64,000 nt of DNA, taken from assembly GCA_902777325.1 (NCBI GenBank), contig CACYTH010000003.1, forward strand, positions 62,001 through 126,000, read 5' to 3'. Source of the DNA: an uncultured Coriobacteriaceae bacterium (GTDB taxonomy: Bacteria > Actinomycetota > Coriobacteriia > Coriobacteriales > Atopobiaceae). Positions within the stretch are counted from its first letter, which is position 1; every line of letters begins with the position of its first letter. The translations under genes were made by a program, and so were the position numbers. Shown here piece after piece: positions 48,660 to 57,355 of the stretch. Under the pieces are notes generated by a model, which made no database searches, was not told where the DNA came from, and was given only the letters and a program-made list of their open reading frames with translations.

Positions 48660-50081
48660 ATGCTCGTAGAGACTAAGGCCAAGGTTGCCGTCTTCTCCAT
48701 CGCCCTCGGCGCGTATCTCCCGCAGTTCCCCGAGCTCGTGCCCGAGTTCGAGCAGCAGTATGCCGACTTCGTCAGCACCCTCCCCGACACGGTCGAGGTC
48801 ATTGACGGCGGCATGTGCACCACCAAGGAGGCTGCCCAGGCCGCAGGTGACAAGTTCCGCGCCGCCGACGTCGACCTCGTCTTCTGCCAGCTGCTCACCT
48901 ACGCCACCAGCTACAACATGCTGCCAGCCATTCGCGACCTCAACGTTCCTGTCGTGCTCGTCAACCTCCAGAAGGTGCGCTGCCTCGACTTCGAAACCGC
49001 TGGCACGGCCGAGTGGCTGGGTGTGGCCTACGCGGGTGGCGCCGTGGGCGAGATGGTGGCCGACCTCAACCGCGCCGGCAAACGTCACGCCGTCATCACG
49101 GGTGTCGTCGAGGGCGGCGACCCCCAGGTTGCTGCCGAGATCGAGGACTGGTGCCGTGCCGCCCAGGTGCGCCGTCGCCTGCGCTACACCAACCTAGCCC
49201 AGATCGGCCGCCCGTACCCTGGCATGATGGACCTCTACATCGACGAAACTAACCTCTACCACCGCATGGGCCTCTACACCAAGCAGTTTGACTGGGAGAA
49301 GATGTGGGCCATCGCGGACGACGTCACCGACGAGGATGTCATTGCCGCCAAGGTCGCTGATATCCACGACACCTTCGACATCCTCGGTGACTACGACGAG
49401 GAGAGCATCCACGAGATGGCGCGCTACGTCGTGGCCTTCGAGCAGTGGGTGAAGGACGAGGAGCTGGGATTTGTGGCCAGCCATTACGACGGCTTTGCGC
49501 AGGGCAAGGCGGGCGTGCTCGACTCCATGCTTATCCCCGCGTTCTCCATGCTCATCAAGCAGGGCATCGCCTGCGCCGTGGAGGGCGACATCAAGGTCGC
49601 CATGGGCATGAGCATCATGAAGACCCTCTCCGGTGCCTGCCAGCTCTCCGAGTTCTATACCTTCGACTTCAACGATGACGTGGTGCTCATTGGCCACTCC
49701 GGCTCCGGTGACGCGTGCTTCTCCACTGCGCGCAAGGCGTCGATGGAGATCGTGCCGGTCTTCCACGGCAAGGCGGGCGGCGGCTTCCTCACGCGCTTCT
49801 ACCCCAAAGCCGGCCCAGTCACCTACCTGGGCATCACGCAGGACGCGGACGGCAACTTCAAGTTCATCGTGAGCGAGGGCGTCATCGAGGACGGTCCCAC
49901 CCTCGGCAACGGCGACACCACCTTCCGCACGCGCTTCTCCATCGGCGCGCGCGAGTGGAACAACCGCTGGTGCGAGTGCGGCCCCACGCATCACTTTGCC
50001 GCCGCACAGGGCAGCTGGACCGACACCATCTGCAAGGTGGCTAAGATCCTTGACGTGCCCGTGGAGGTCGTCTGCAGGTAG
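48660..50081 (+). CDS. L-arabinose/L-fucose isomerase-family protein (presumed rhamnose isomerase)
   Basis: 473 residues with the AraA/FucI-type fold: N-terminal region VAVFSIALGAYLPQFPELVPEFEQQY, central VFCQLLTYATSYNMLPAI, VVLVNLQKV, and a C-terminal FTFDFNDD-type YTFDFNDDVVLIGHSGSGD and HHFAAAQGSW. It occupies the place of the L-rhamnose isomerase in the operon but is not the cupin-barrel RhaA. The simplest reading is that it isomerises L-rhamnose to L-rhamnulose; activity on other 6-deoxy sugars is possible. The start at 48660 follows GAAAGG. A terminator follows. Confidence 0.82.
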   Translation: MLVETKAKVAVFSIALGAYLPQFPELVPEFEQQYADFVSTLPDTVEVIDGGMCTTKEAAQAAGDKFRAADVDLVFCQLLTYATSYNMLPAIRDLNVPVVLVNLQKVRCLDFETAGTAEWLGVAYAGGAVGEMVADLNRAGKRHAVITGVVEGGDPQVAAEIEDWCRAAQVRRRLRYTNLAQIGRPYPGMMDLYIDETNLYHRMGLYTKQFDWEKMWAIADDVTDEDVIAAKVADIHDTFDILGDYDEESIHEMARYVVAFEQWVKDEELGFVASHYDGFAQGKAGVLDSMLIPAFSMLIKQGIACAVEGDIKVAMGMSIMKTLSGACQLSEFYTFDFNDDVVLIGHSGSGDACFSTARKASMEIVPVFHGKAGGGFLTRFYPKAGPVTYLGITQDADGNFKFIVSEGVIEDGPTLGNGDTTFRTRFSIGAREWNNRWCECGPTHHFAAAQGSWTDTICKVAKILDVPVEVVCR

Positions 50082-50105
50082 CAATTTAACACCTTAGAGC
50101 GTATA

Positions 50106-50136
50106 GGGTGCCCCGGTCCCCTCGACCGGGGCACCC
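50106..50136 (+). terminator. Rho-independent terminator
   Basis: Perfect 12-bp stem GGGTGCCCCGGT (50106-50117) with complement (50125-50136). Ends the rha operon. Confidence 0.87.
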
Positions 50137-50243
50137 CTCCTCATGAAAAAGAGTCTTAATCCCTAAGCCTGTTCGGGAATACCGGCGCCGCATCTGTGAG
50201 TCAACCTACGTCAGGACTCTTTTGGCGGCGTGACCGTGTCTGA

Positions 50244-51035
50244 CTACTCGTCCACGGGTTCGAAGAGTCCGAGCGTCTCGCAGGCGTTCCAGATGCCATC
50301 GGTGATGACGTCCTCGGTGACGAGGTCGGCCAGGGCCTTGACCTCGTCACAGGCGTTGCCCATGGCCACCTTGTACCAGCCGTCCACAAACATCGACACG
50401 TCGTTCATCGCGTCGCCAAAGACGATGACGTCGCTGTAGTCTGCTCCCAGGTGGTCCATGATCTTGCGGATACCGAAGGCCTTGTCGGCGGGCTCGACGA
50501 AGAGGTACTCCTTATGGAAGCGGCACCACGGCAGCTCGCGCAGGGTTTCGAGCTGCTGCTCGTCAGGGGAGTAACAGGCGACGTAGGCCTTGTAGATCTC
50601 GGGATAGTCCTCCGGATCGAGGCCGGGCACCACGCGCGTGCTCATGTACACGTCGTGCGTGAAGTCCGTAAAGCGCTCGTCGGGCACAAGGCGTGTGGTG
50701 GAGTTGTCCACCTGCAGGCCCCATGGGAATCCCTTCTCCTGGCATTCGCGGACGAGGGCGATCATCTTGTCGCGGGGCAGCGGCGTGATGCCTAGAAGCT
50801 CGCCGTCGATGGTGACGCCGTAGCCGCCGTCGGAGACCATGTTCTCGAAGCCCATGTCGTGCATCATGTCTACCGCCATGGCCTGCGAACGACCGGTGGA
50901 GATGGCCACGAAGTGCCCCGCCTTGCGCACGCGGTCGAGGGCCATCCGCGTGGTGGTGGGGATGAAGGTCTCGCCGTAGCCGCCAGCGGCTAGCGTGCCG
51001 TCGATGTCAAAGAACAGGTAGCGTCTCTTGGCCAT
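50244..51035 (-). CDS. HAD-superfamily hydrolase, Cof type
   Basis: Phosphatase of 263 residues. Motif I YLFFDIDGTLA, motif II AISTGRS, and metal motif VIVFGDAMNDVSMF identify the Cof/IIB subclass. RBS AGGAG. Last gene of a minus-strand operon with larA and the two uxaA-type genes (26 bp after the large subunit), so it may dephosphorylate an intermediate of the same sugar-acid pathway. Substrate not evident. Confidence 0.87.
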   Translation of the reverse strand: MAKRRYLFFDIDGTLAAGGYGETFIPTTTRMALDRVRKAGHFVAISTGRSQAMAVDMMHDMGFENMVSDGGYGVTIDGELLGITPLPRDKMIALVRECQEKGFPWGLQVDNSTTRLVPDERFTDFTHDVYMSTRVVPGLDPEDYPEIYKAYVACYSPDEQQLETLRELPWCRFHKEYLFVEPADKAFGIRKIMDHLGADYSDVIVFGDAMNDVSMFVDGWYKVAMGNACDEVKALADLVTEDVITDGIWNACETLGLFEPVDE

Positions 51036-51061
51036 GGGTGTCTCCTATTTCTGCTTGCGTC

Positions 51062-52228
51062 CTAGATGACCGGTCCGAGGCAATGGATGTCGATGGCGCT
51101 GAAGTAGCCGATGGCCTCGTTCTTGGTCATCTCGCCGCCCAGCACGCGCAGTATCTTGGCAAACACCTCGTCCGCCACCTCGTCGATGCTCTTCTCGCCG
51201 GTGATGATGAGACCGGCGTTGACGTCCATGTCCTCCTCCATGCGCTCGTAGGTGCGCGGGTTGCCACAGATCTTGATGACCGGCATGCTGGGGAAGCCCT
51301 GCGGGGCACCCAGTCCGGTGGAGAAGCACATGAACTGCGCTCCCGTGGCTGCCATGCCGGTGAGAATCTCTGGCTCGCGTCCCGGCGTGTCCTTGATCCA
51401 GAGCCCCTTCTGGTCGGTCACGAAGGCGGGGTAGTCGAGCACGCCCTGGATGAGGCGCGTGCCGCTCTTTGCGATGGCGCCCAGGCTCTTCTCCTCGATG
51501 CTCGAGAGGCCACCCGCGATGTTGCCAGGCGTGGGCTGACCGCGCCGCATGTCGCAACCAATGCTCTTGGCGCGCGTCTCCATGGCGTCAACGATGTCAA
51601 AGATCTGCTGCCCGACCTCGGGTGTGACTGCGCGACGCGCGAGCAGGTGCTCGCCGCCGATGAACTCGGTCGTCTCGCCAAAGACCACGGTGGCGCCAAG
51701 GTCGACAAGCCTGTCGGATACGGCTCCGATTGCGCAGTTGGACGCCATGCCGCTCGTGGTGTCGGAGGCACCGCACTTGATGGCCATGACCACGTGCGAG
51801 ATGTCAGCCTCCTCGCGCTGCAGGCCCGAGAGCTGTATGGCCAGACGCCGCGCGATGTCGGTGCCCTCTCGAATGGCTTTGGTCACGCCGCCCAGCGCCT
51901 GGATGTGGATGATCTCCACTGGCTTGCCCGTTGCAGAGAGTTCCTCGTACATGCGCTCGTGGTCGGTGCCTTCGCAGCCAAGGCTCACGATGAGCACGGC
52001 TGCGACATTTGGACCGCGTCCCAAGCTGATGAGCGTGTCCGTCACGCGCTCAAGATCGGGCGGCAGCTGGCAGCAGCCTTGGTGGTGGAGGTAGGCCACC
52101 GTGCCGGCCACCTGGCGGCTGATGGCTTGGGCAACATCGTTTGCGCAGGTCACGCTAGGTATGATAGCCACGAGGTTGCGTGCTCCGTAGCGACCGTCTG
52201 GCCTGCGATATCCCATGAAGCTCGGCAT
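51062..52228 (-). CDS. uxaA: Altronate dehydratase-like large subunit (UxaA family)
   Basis: 388 residues matching the C-terminal catalytic domain of altronate/galactarate dehydratases: GYRRPDGRYGARN, IPSVTCANDVA, HHQGCCQ, SLGCEGTD, IKCGASDTTSGMASN and CFSTGLGAPQGFPSMPVIKICGN, with conserved Cys residues that bind iron. It removes water from an aldonic or aldaric acid. Its SAF-domain partner is the next gene upstream, ending 2 bp before this start; the RBS lies inside that gene, implying coupled translation. Substrate unknown. Confidence 0.9.
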   Translation of the reverse strand: MPSFMGYRRPDGRYGARNLVAIIPSVTCANDVAQAISRQVAGTVAYLHHQGCCQLPPDLERVTDTLISLGRGPNVAAVLIVSLGCEGTDHERMYEELSATGKPVEIIHIQALGGVTKAIREGTDIARRLAIQLSGLQREEADISHVVMAIKCGASDTTSGMASNCAIGAVSDRLVDLGATVVFGETTEFIGGEHLLARRAVTPEVGQQIFDIVDAMETRAKSIGCDMRRGQPTPGNIAGGLSSIEEKSLGAIAKSGTRLIQGVLDYPAFVTDQKGLWIKDTPGREPEILTGMAATGAQFMCFSTGLGAPQGFPSMPVIKICGNPRTYERMEEDMDVNAGLIITGEKSIDEVADEVFAKILRVLGGEMTKNEAIGYFSAIDIHCLGPVI

Positions 52229-52230
52229 GG

Positions 52231-52542
52231 CTACTTGTCTCCCTCCAGGTCGCCCCGGCCGCGCATGCTGTCGAGGTTGTGTACGTGCACATACGCACCG
52301 GTGTCAATGCTGCATGTGGCGACACCTATCTCTTCGCCGTACTTGGTTATCTGCTCGCCCTCCGCGATGTCGCGCAGGGCAAACTTGTGGCCGTAGGGGA
52401 CGTCTTCACGCACTTCCATGAGCGTACGGGTCCCGCTCGGATCGAGCACGACCACCTCGGTTCCGGCAACGATGCCCTCGGCGAAGATCGTTGCCACGTT
52501 GTCCTTCGTGCTTGCCTGTATGGCTATCGGCCTTTCTTCCAT
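52231..52542 (-). CDS. Altronate dehydratase-like small subunit (SAF domain)
   Basis: 103-residue SAF domain equal to the N-terminal part of one-chain UxaA/GarD: GIVAGTEVVVLD, VPYGHKFALRDIAEGEQITKYGEEIGVA and DTGAYVHVHNLDSMRGRGD. It pairs with the adjacent large subunit to form the dehydratase. RBS GGGAGAGG. The gene lies 49 bp after larA in the same operon. Confidence 0.9.
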   Translation of the reverse strand: MEERPIAIQASTKDNVATIFAEGIVAGTEVVVLDPSGTRTLMEVREDVPYGHKFALRDIAEGEQITKYGEEIGVATCSIDTGAYVHVHNLDSMRGRGDLEGDK

Positions 52543-52591
52543 GTCGCCCTCTCCCGTAAAAGGTCTCGTAGCACATCGACGAGCGTACTGG

Positions 52592-53866
52592 CTATTGCGC
52601 CACCGCCAGCACGCTCACGCCATCGGGTATGACCACCACGCGCGCGTCCTCGCCCTTGATCTGTCGTGCGATGGCAAGGGCGTCGTCGGGTGTGGCTGCG
52701 GGGATCATGTTGCAGCGACGCACCGTCTCGGCGTCCAGTTGGCTCACCAACACCATGCGATGCTTGTGCAGGATGCGCGCGTAGATCTGCGGACACCACT
52801 GCTCGGGGATGGTCTGTTTGGAGGGGATCGCCGAGAGATATGCGTCTATCTCCTCTGGCGTGCCCATCTGGATGAGCTGCGCAAAGTGGCTGCCGCCCAT
52901 GCCCTCGAGACAGCTGCAGCACATGATGATGACGCCGTCCTCGCCTGCGCAGGCCTCAGCCGTGGCAACGGCCTTCGGGCTTTGGTAGAGGTTCTGGTCG
53001 AGCGGATACCCGCCGTTGGTGGTGACCACGATGTCTCCCGTCACCGGCGGGCACTGCGACCACTGCCGCACGTAGGCCACGCCCGCCGCATGGGCCTCCT
53101 CGAGGTCGCCTGACCAGGCGCCAATGACCTGCTTCTTGGCGTTGAGCGCCACGTTGAGGATGAAGGCCACACCCACGCGCCTCGCGGCCACTACCATGTC
53201 CTCGTGGATGGGGTTGCGCTCAAGCACGCCCGTGAGCGCGTAGGGACTCGCGATGGCCTGATAGGAGTGGTTCTCCTTCACGGTCTCCTCGGCGCAGATG
53301 CCAGGCAGGATGGACTTTCGCCCACCGGAGAAGCCCGCAAAGAAATGCGGTTCGATGAATCCCTCGCAGATGAGGAGGTCACACTCCGTGGCATGGCGGT
53401 TGACCTTGAAGCTGGCGCCGGAGGGCAGGGTTCCCATGTCCGCGAACTGCATGGGGTCGAAGGCGTCGTTGCACACGATGCGCTCGTGGTCCACGATGGC
53501 ATCGCCAAACATGCGACGCTGCTCCTCCTCGGTGGTCACGCGGTGCAGTCCCGTGGCGATGAGAATCGTCACCTGCGCGTCGGGGTTTCCGGCCCGGATT
53601 TCCTCGAGCTCGAGGGGCAGCGTGATGCGGCTGGGCACTGCACGCGTGTGATCGCTCGTGACGAGAACGATGCGATCCTTGCCGCGCGCGAGGTCACGAA
53701 GGCGCGGCGTGCCGATGGGGTTTTCCAAAGCCCGGCGCACGAGCTCCTCCTCGCTGGGATCCGGTTCCAGCTCGCCCATACGCGTCTCGACCACCGCCTC
53801 CAGGTGCTCCTCATCCACGTGCAGGTCGAGGGATGCGTGCCCATAGGGAAGGGCTATGGTCTTCAT
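52592..53866 (-). CDS. larA: Nickel-dependent hydroxyacid racemase/epimerase (LarA family)
   Basis: 424 residues. Family features are VLVTSDHTRAVPSR, ATGLHRVTTEEEQRRMFG (proton-transfer His), GFIEPHFFAGFSGGRKSILPGI (second His and the Lys that holds the nickel-pincer cofactor) and TTNGGYPLDQNLYQSPKA. LarA racemises lactate in lactobacilli, and the wider family acts on other 2-hydroxyacids. Here it heads an operon with a UxaA-type dehydratase, so an aldonate 2-epimerase role is plausible. Cofactor genes larB, larC and larE are not in the window. The start at 53866 follows GGACGGAGC. Confidence 0.87.
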   Translation of the reverse strand: MKTIALPYGHASLDLHVDEEHLEAVVETRMGELEPDPSEEELVRRALENPIGTPRLRDLARGKDRIVLVTSDHTRAVPSRITLPLELEEIRAGNPDAQVTILIATGLHRVTTEEEQRRMFGDAIVDHERIVCNDAFDPMQFADMGTLPSGASFKVNRHATECDLLICEGFIEPHFFAGFSGGRKSILPGICAEETVKENHSYQAIASPYALTGVLERNPIHEDMVVAARRVGVAFILNVALNAKKQVIGAWSGDLEEAHAAGVAYVRQWSQCPPVTGDIVVTTNGGYPLDQNLYQSPKAVATAEACAGEDGVIIMCCSCLEGMGGSHFAQLIQMGTPEEIDAYLSAIPSKQTIPEQWCPQIYARILHKHRMVLVSQLDAETVRRCNMIPAATPDDALAIARQIKGEDARVVVIPDGVSVLAVAQ

Positions 53867-54063
53867 GCTTGCTCCGTCCTTTGGAAGTCCCTGAAAGGCG
53901 GTGGATGCATGCGCCGCAAGAGCCGTGCTGCTGCGACTTGCCGCCCTGTCATAACTATAGACGCCTACGACGGACAGGCTGGTACGTCTCTGGTGGGTGG
54001 CATAGGGAACCAATCGGGGAAACAGTGCCAGGGGCCCTGTTTCCAGGGTGGCTATCCCTGGAT
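53867..54063. other. Gap without a gene
   Basis: 197 bases between the AraC remnant and larA, probably the larA promoter region. No clear operator is visible. Confidence 0.4.
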
Positions 54064-54264
54064 TTATCCCTTGATGAGCTCGGGCGAATCCTGACGATTT
54101 GCCCGTGGATTCTGGCCCACCATCTGCTTGAAGCGATAGCTGAAGTTGCTCTCCGTCGTGAAGCCCACCTCGCTGGCAAAGTACGGCTGGGCAGAGATTG
54201 CTGCCGGCGGCGTGGCGATGATCCAGCGGCTTCGCTCCTCGACGTCCATGGTGTAGGTGAGCAT
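54064..54264 (-). pseudogene. Internally deleted AraC-family regulator
   Basis: A 66-codon frame joins the two ends of an AraC protein. Residues 1-34 (MLTYTMDVEERSRWII to SEVG) match the start of the 25921-26784 regulator, and residues 35-66 (FTTESNFSYRFKQMVGQNPRANR to the end) match its last helix-turn-helix. About 220 residues between are gone, joined at a Val-Gly present at both ends of the deletion. The frame and the AAGGAG RBS survive. It lies upstream of larA and divergent from the second GH78, mirroring the intact AraC-GH78 arrangement at 26-30 kb. Probably non-functional, although a micro-regulator cannot be excluded. Confidence 0.82.
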
Positions 54265-54467
54265 GGGTGACTCCTTGATTCCGCCGCGGGAGTACGACCT
54301 GTCCTTCGTCCCACTCCAGTGAAAGCGGCGGGCTTCGACCCGAATGCAAACTTACGAAAAACAAGACGGTACTCTGCTGAAAATGACGTCTTACGATAAT
54401 GCAGTTTACCTTGTGCGTTCTTGAATTCATACTGATTGGTGTCGAATCATATTGAGAAAGAGAACAC
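54265..54467. promoter_or_regulatory. Divergent AraC-remnant/GH78 promoter region
   Basis: 203 bases, A+T-richer than the neighbours from about 54340. It must hold the GH78 promoter; TTGAAT at 54421 and TCATAT near 54447 are possible elements. The CATATTG/GCAGGTA box of the first GH78 is not present. Confidence 0.35.
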
Positions 54468-57275
54468 ATGAGAATCACGCGCATGCAGGTCAACCATATA
54501 ACCAATCCGCTGGGCTTTGACCTTGGCAAGGTGCCCACGCTCTCATGGGTCGTCGAGGATGCCGCCGGCACGCGTCCCGAGGCTTCGCGCGTGGTGGTCA
54601 AGCGTGGCGGAGAGGTTGTGGCCGACACCGGCTGGGCAGAGCTCGACGCAAAGGCCTGTGCGCTTGACGTGCCGCTCGCGCCGCGTACGCGCTTTGAGTG
54701 GACCGTCTCCGTGCGCACCGACGCGGGCGAGGAGGCTACGAGCGACGCCGCATGGTTCGAGACTGCCAAGATGGATGAGCCGTGGGAGGCCAAGTGGATC
54801 ACCTGCGACTATGCCGAGCCGCGCCACCCGATCTTCTTCAAGAAGCTTGGTCCGGAGGCGTACCAGGATGTGGTCTCCGCGCGCCTGTACATCTGCGGCT
54901 TGGGCGTGTACGAGGCACGGCTCTGCGGTTGTGCCCTGAGCGATGACAAGCCCGAGTATCTGGCGCCTGGCACCCATGCCTACGACCAGTGGCTGCAGTA
55001 CCAGACCTACGACGTGACCGAGCTCATGCAGCTGCCCTTTGAGGAGGGCGAGGACAAGCTCGAGGTCATGCTCGGCCATGGTTGGTACAGCGGGCGCTTT
55101 GGCTTCGTGCTCTCCGACAAGGGCTTCTACGGCAGTGACTGGCGCCTGATCGCCGAGCTGCATATCGTGCATGCCGACGGAAGCGAGCAGATCATCGATA
55201 CCGACGAGGGCTGGCAGGTACGTCGCTCCCATATCACCTTCTCCAACATCTACGACGGCGAGCATGTGGATGCCACGCTGCCGGAGCTGCCCACCGTGCC
55301 CGCCGAGCTGCTGTCTGCTGACGAGGCGGCCCAGGCCACGGAGCTCCTGCACGATCGCATCAGCCTGCCGGTCATCGCCCACGAGCGCTTTGTGCCCGAG
55401 GTCATTCGCACGCCTGCAGGCGACACGGTGCTCGACCTCGGCCAGAACATCGCGGGCACCTTCGAGCTGACCCTGCGCCATCCGCAGCCTGATGACGTGC
55501 ATGTCCATCTGCAGTTTGGTGAGCTCTTGCAGGATGGAGAGTTCTACCGCGACAACCTCCGCACCGCCCAGGCAGCCTACGACTACGTGGGTAGCATGCC
55601 CGAGGGTGGCATGCTCCAGCTGCGTCCGCACTTCACCTTCTATGGCTACCGCTACGTGAAGGTGGAGGGCAACATCGACCTCGCAAACGCCGACTTCACG
55701 GGTATCGCACTCTACAGCGACTTTAACGCCGAACGCGGCCATATAACCACCGGCAATCCCAAGGTCAACCAGCTCATCTCCAACGCCCGTTGGGGCATGA
55801 AGGACAACTTCCTCGACACCGCGACCGACTGCCCGCAGCGCGACGAGCGCATGGGCTGGACGGGTGACGCCAGCGTATTCTCAGGCACGGCGCTGCGCCT
55901 GGCAGCACCTTACGCCTTCTACCGCAAGTACCTCTACGACATGGCGCTCGAGCAGCAGGCGCGCGGTGGCCAGGTGACGGCGACGGTTCCCGCGTTCGGG
56001 TCGCAATTTGGCAATGGCACCGCCGTATGGGGTGACGCCACCTGCCGCATCCCCTGGAACATGTACGAGGTCGATGGTGATCCCGCCATTCTGGCCGAGC
56101 ACTACGATGCCATGTGCGGCTGGGTCGATTGGATCGAGCGACTCGATGGCGACGCGCACGTCTGGGGCAAGGTCTTCCAGTTTGGTGACTGGCTGGCGCT
56201 TGATGGCCCGGTGCCCGGTGGCGTGATGGGTGGTACGGACACGGGGCTCATTGCCTACCTCAGCTGGTGGGACAGCGCCATGACGGTGGCGGCTTCCGCG
56301 CATGTGCTCGGGCGCACGGACGACGAGGCCCACTATCGCGCACTTGCCAAGCGCATCCACGCGTGGATCGAGGCGGAATACTACACGGCCACCGGACGCT
56401 GCGCGGTCAACACGCAGACTGCCTACGTGCTGTCGCTCTGGTATGGCTTTGGCAACAACACCTGGAGCGCTGCCCAGCTGCGACGTCTGCTGCAGGAGAA
56501 CGGCGGCAAGCTCAAGACGGGCTTTACGGGCACGCCGCTGCTCTGCCCCGTCCTCTCGCAGAACGGGCTCGATCGCGAGGCATACGACCTGCTCCTAAAC
56601 GAGGACTGCCCTGGTTGGCTCTTTGCCGTCAACCTGGGTGCGACAACTGTCTGGGAGCGCTGGGACTCGCTCGATGCCGACGGGCACATTACTGGCATCA
56701 GCATGAACTCGATGAACCACTACAGCTACGGCTCCATCGTGGAGTGGCTGATGAGCTACGCGGCGGGCCTGAACCTGGCCGAGCCGGGCTTTGCCCGCGC
56801 GGTGGTCGCTCCGCACGTTGACTGGCGTCTGCGCTCCTGCGCGGCAAAGATGGATACCGCCTCCGGCACCTACGCCGCAAGCTGGGAGTGCGTGGACGAG
56901 ACGCACCTGCACATGCGCGTGACCGTGCCCTTTGGCGGCGAGGCCGAGGTCACGTTGCCGTTTGCAACGGAGGCTGCCTACGAGGCGCTGGGCGGGCACG
57001 TGCTTGCCGCTGGCACCTACGAGGTGACGTACGAGACGACGACGCCCCTACGCCGTATGCCCTCGGTTGATTGGACGGTAGCGCAGCTGCTGGACGACCC
57101 CGCAATCGCGAATGCCGCGAGGCCCTTTGTGGACGGCTTTGACTTCTGCATGAGCACGGCTGACCCGAGCAAGACCCTGCGTGAGCTGCAGGCCGAGGGG
57201 CTCGGACAGAATGTCAAGATGACGATTGATCAGCTCGAGGCCTGCGACGCAGCCCTGCGCGCCCTGAGTGACTAG
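54468..57275 (+). CDS. Family 78 alpha-L-rhamnosidase, long form
   Basis: Intracellular rhamnosidase of 935 residues with all usual modules: N-terminal Ig-like strand domain (INHITNPLGFD-type opening, WVVEDAAGTRP), beta-sandwich domains (YICGLGVYEARLCG, GHGWYSGRFGF), catalytic (alpha/alpha)6 barrel with DTATDCPQRDERMGWTGDASVF bearing the acid residues, and a C-terminal sheet. No signal peptide. RBS GAAAGAGAAC is modest. It is longer and of a different subgroup from the 27883 enzyme, so the two probably accept different rhamnosides. A strong terminator follows. Confidence 0.92.
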   Translation: MRITRMQVNHITNPLGFDLGKVPTLSWVVEDAAGTRPEASRVVVKRGGEVVADTGWAELDAKACALDVPLAPRTRFEWTVSVRTDAGEEATSDAAWFETAKMDEPWEAKWITCDYAEPRHPIFFKKLGPEAYQDVVSARLYICGLGVYEARLCGCALSDDKPEYLAPGTHAYDQWLQYQTYDVTELMQLPFEEGEDKLEVMLGHGWYSGRFGFVLSDKGFYGSDWRLIAELHIVHADGSEQIIDTDEGWQVRRSHITFSNIYDGEHVDATLPELPTVPAELLSADEAAQATELLHDRISLPVIAHERFVPEVIRTPAGDTVLDLGQNIAGTFELTLRHPQPDDVHVHLQFGELLQDGEFYRDNLRTAQAAYDYVGSMPEGGMLQLRPHFTFYGYRYVKVEGNIDLANADFTGIALYSDFNAERGHITTGNPKVNQLISNARWGMKDNFLDTATDCPQRDERMGWTGDASVFSGTALRLAAPYAFYRKYLYDMALEQQARGGQVTATVPAFGSQFGNGTAVWGDATCRIPWNMYEVDGDPAILAEHYDAMCGWVDWIERLDGDAHVWGKVFQFGDWLALDGPVPGGVMGGTDTGLIAYLSWWDSAMTVAASAHVLGRTDDEAHYRALAKRIHAWIEAEYYTATGRCAVNTQTAYVLSLWYGFGNNTWSAAQLRRLLQENGGKLKTGFTGTPLLCPVLSQNGLDREAYDLLLNEDCPGWLFAVNLGATTVWERWDSLDADGHITGISMNSMNHYSYGSIVEWLMSYAAGLNLAEPGFARAVVAPHVDWRLRSCAAKMDTASGTYAASWECVDETHLHMRVTVPFGGEAEVTLPFATEAAYEALGGHVLAAGTYEVTYETTTPLRRMPSVDWTVAQLLDDPAIANAARPFVDGFDFCMSTADPSKTLRELQAEGLGQNVKMTIDQLEACDAALRALSD

Positions 57276-57308
57276 CGCGCATCCGAGAGATATCTAAACG
57301 AGACAATG

Positions 57309-57341
57309 GTGGGGCCGGACGCTCGTATCGTCCGGCCCCAC
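57309..57341. terminator. Bidirectional terminator
   Basis: Perfect 13-bp stem GTGGGGCCGGACG (57309-57321) with complement (57329-57341), between convergent GH78 and OYE-type genes. Confidence 0.87.
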
Positions 57342-57355
57342 CCTCTCCTGCTTCA

